Positions 7,048-7,968 of a DNA stretch of 7,968 nucleotides are shown piece by piece. Under the pieces are notes generated by a model. The model was not told the DNA's origin, searched no databases, and saw nothing but the letters and a program-made list of their open reading frames with translations. The stretch is from Burkholderiaceae bacterium. Lineage in GTDB: Bacteria; Pseudomonadota; Gammaproteobacteria; Burkholderiales; Burkholderiaceae_C. Each line of letters opens with the position of its first letter. Within the stretch, counting starts at the first letter, position 1. The position numbers and the translations under genes are program-made. The DNA is taken from contig JALRAA010000052.1 in NCBI GenBank assembly GCA_023262645.1, positions 1-7,968 of the forward strand, read 5' to 3'.

Positions 7048-7068
7048 ATCACAAAATTTCAACGGTTA

Positions 7069-7093
7069 ATAGTAACCTATTTCAGTCAACAAT
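7069..7093 (-). promoter_or_regulatory. Candidate IscR type 1 operator upstream of erpA
   Basis: This 25-base imperfect palindrome agrees with the IscR type 1 consensus, as I remember it, at 21 of 25 positions. On the plus strand the right half contains AGTCAAC (7084-7090) and the left arm begins ATAG. The mismatches fall at plus-strand positions 7074, 7075, 7076 and 7091. IscR is known to control erpA through type 1 sites in E. coli. The minus-strand hexamer TACTAT (7074-7069) is a plausible -10 element that would start transcription near 7062, about 25 bases before the ATG. No good -35 lies 16-18 bases upstream of it. The minus-strand TTGACT at 7089-7084 is too close (9 bases). That IscR binds here is inference. 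Confidence 0.45.
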
Positions 7094-7110
7094 AACCTTT
7101 ACAAGGTTAT
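7092..7110. repeat. Perfect palindrome with 8-base arms upstream of erpA
   Basis: ATAACCTT (7092-7099) and AAGGTTAT (7103-7110) are exact inverted repeats around a three-base centre. The same core recurs nearby as GGTTA (7064-7068) and TAACC (7073-7077), which flank a four-base gap. With only three bases between the arms and no T run after it, it looks more like a dimeric protein's binding site than a transcription terminator. It overlaps the edge of the IscR-like site by two bases. Confidence 0.6.
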
Positions 7111-7115
7111 CTGTG

Positions 7116-7187
7116 AGACCCCAAGTCCGAAGCCATAAAAAAACCGCCTGACCGAAGTGCAGGCGGCTTCTTGGCACAGACCCCAAG
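7116..7187. repeat. 10-base direct repeat flanking the rpsI terminator
   Basis: AGACCCCAAG occurs at 7116-7125 and again at 7178-7187, a spacing of 62 bases, with the rpsI terminator hairpin between the copies. The upstream copy forms part of a small hairpin. The repeat could be a remnant of a short duplication or chance. No function can be read from it. Confidence 0.5.
7137..7169 (-). terminator. Intrinsic terminator of the rplM-rpsI operon with UUCG tetraloop
   Basis: On the minus strand AAGCCGCCTG (7169-7160) pairs with CAGGCGGTTT (7150-7141), ten pairs including one G-U. The interior adds two further pairs, closing a C(UUCG)G tetraloop at 7157-7152, with one bulged C. A run of seven T follows (7143-7137). 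This is a textbook strong rho-independent terminator placed about 35 bases after the rpsI stop. Confidence 0.92.
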
Positions 7188-7192
7188 GTCTG
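7177..7192 (-). other. Small hairpin between the rpsI stop and its terminator
   Basis: CAGACC (7177-7182) and GGTCTG (7187-7192) form a perfect six-pair stem with a four-base loop. It lies about 10 bases after the rpsI stop and just ahead of the main terminator stem. There is no T run, so it is probably an mRNA 3'-end structure rather than a second terminator. Confidence 0.5.
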
Positions 7193-7202
7193 CAACATGG
7201 GA

Positions 7203-7595
7203 TCAGCGTTTGCTGAACTGCTTGCGGCGACGTGCGCCGTGCAAACCCACTTTTTTACGTTCGACTTCACGCGCATCGCGGGTCACAAAACCAGCGGCTG
7301 ACAGCGCGGGCTTGAGTGAAGCGTCGTAATCGATCAAAGCACGGGTGATACCGTGGCGGGCAGCGCCTGCCTGACCGGATTCACCGCCACCTTGGACATT
7401 GATTTGGATGTCAAAGCTTTCGGCATGCTGCGTCAAAAACAGGGGTTGCTTGGCAATCATGATCGAGGTTTGACGACCGAAATATTCGGCGATGTCCTTG
7501 CCATTGACCGTGATTTTGCCGGAGCCTTTTTTGAGAAACACACGAGCGACGCTGGATTTGCGACGGCCGGTGCCATTGTTCCATTCACCAATCAT
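7203..7595 (-). CDS. rpsI: 30S ribosomal protein S9
   Basis: S9 is a small-subunit protein whose C-terminal tail reaches the P-site tRNA. From the ATG at 7595 it has 130 residues, the usual bacterial length. It begins MIGEWNNGTGRRKSSVARVF, the form typical of Burkholderiales. The central QGGGESGQAGAARHGI (about 68-83) is diagnostic, and it ends in the basic tail RRRKQFSKR whose final Arg contacts tRNA. A TTG two codons upstream (7601) is not needed, because AAGGAG (7609-7604) sits eight bases before the ATG. The gene follows rplM by 12 bases in the conserved rplM-rpsI operon and is closed by a strong terminator. Confidence 0.98.
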   Translation of the reverse strand: MIGEWNNGTGRRKSSVARVFLKKGSGKITVNGKDIAEYFGRQTSIMIAKQPLFLTQHAESFDIQINVQGGGESGQAGAARHGITRALIDYDASLKPALSAAGFVTRDAREVERKKVGLHGARRRKQFSKR

Positions 7596-7603
7596 TCTCA
7601 AGG

Positions 7604-7609
7604 CTCCTT
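7604..7609 (-). promoter_or_regulatory. rpsI ribosome binding site overlapping the rplM stop codon
   Basis: The minus strand reads TAAGGAG, in which the rplM stop TAA (7610-7608) shares two bases with the Shine-Dalgarno AAGGAG (7609-7604). The spacing to the rpsI ATG is eight bases. The arrangement fits translational coupling of L13 and S9. Confidence 0.8.
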
Positions 7610-7968
7610 AAATGTCCAGCACTTTAGGCTGTTGGGCGGTGTGGGGATGCTCAGCGCCACCGTACACCTTGAGTTTTTTGATCATGGCGTAGCCCAGAGG
7701 ACCTTTGGGCAACATGCCCTTGACGGCCTTCTCGAGTGCGCGGCCAGGGTGCTTGGCCTGCATGTCGCGGAAGTTGGTGCCATAGATGCCGCCGGGGAAA
7801 CCCGAGTGGCGGTAGTACACCTTGTCCAAAGACTTGGTGCCAGTCACTTTGAGTTGTGCTGCGTTGACGACGACGATGAAGTCGCCAGTATCGACGTGAG
7901 GCGTGTAAATGGCCTTGTGTTTGCCGCGCAAACGGAGAGCAACTTCGCTGGCTACTCGTCCGAGGACC
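7608..7968 (-). CDS. rplM: 50S ribosomal protein L13, N-terminus beyond the window edge
   Basis: L13 is an early-assembly large-subunit protein binding 23S rRNA. Seen: the frame is open from the right edge to the TAA at 7610-7608, about 119 codons. Family proteins have about 142 residues, so roughly the first 23 are missing. The visible start reads VLGRVASEVALRLRGKHK, followed by YTPHVDTGDFIVVVNA, the signature region VKGMLPKGPLGYAMIKKLKVY and the C-terminal HPHTAQQPKVLDI. The TTG at 7931 falls inside the conserved core and is not a start. The operon promoter lies outside the window. Confidence 0.98.
   Translation of the reverse strand, partial: VLGRVASEVALRLRGKHKAIYTPHVDTGDFIVVVNAAQLKVTGTKSLDKVYYRHSGFPGGIYGTNFRDMQAKHPGRALEKAVKGMLPKGPLGYAMIKKLKVYGGAEHPHTAQQPKVLDI

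Noticed and set aside
1..7968. Mobile element, defence island or CRISPR array
   Set aside because: All gene space is taken by conserved housekeeping genes in an expected order, with no transposase, integrase, tRNA attachment site or regularly spaced repeats.

Overview
The window is an ordinary chromosomal housekeeping segment of a betaproteobacterium, most likely Burkholderiales and probably family Comamonadaceae. The basis is the S9 start (MIGEWNNGTGRRKSS), the L13 and YbeY sequences, a type 2 (TyrZ-like) TyrRS of about 411 residues, and the order rplM-rpsI-erpA / anmK-M23 peptidase / tyrS. Base composition looks moderate (mid-50s % GC, by eye). The genus is not determined. I see no phage, transposon, CRISPR or tRNA/rRNA gene, and no gene-free stretch longer than about 165 bases.

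Layout. Positions 2-367 (+) hold the 3' end of ybeY. It converges, 8 bases apart, on a minus-strand group transcribed tyrS (4011-2776), then a cation diffusion facilitator (2745-1810), then dbpA (1753-376). dbpA carries a frameshift near position 922 that separates its two helicase lobes. A 162-base divergent control region (4012-4173) separates tyrS from a plus-strand pair: a membrane-anchored M23 murein endopeptidase (4174-5508) and anmK (5520-6623). A hairpin at 6631-6650 serves as a shared terminator for anmK and for erpA (7037-6672, minus), which meet there tail to tail. Upstream of erpA is an inverted-repeat-rich control region with a candidate IscR type 1 site. Beyond it lies the terminator of the rplM-rpsI operon (minus, entering from the right edge), whose hairpin is capped by a UUCG tetraloop.

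How the genes fit together. Three themes recur. Ribosome and translation: YbeY (rRNA maturation), DbpA (50S assembly helicase), TyrRS, L13 and S9. Cell wall: the M23 endopeptidase opens peptidoglycan cross-links, and AnmK salvages the anhydro-MurNAc released by wall turnover. Metal and Fe-S homeostasis: ErpA delivers Fe-S clusters and the CDF protein exports divalent metal.

No previously undescribed system is evident. The points most worth checking are the dbpA frameshift, the putative IscR operator with neighbouring palindromes upstream of erpA, the non-canonical metal site in the CDF transporter, and the TTG start and long leader of the M23 gene.
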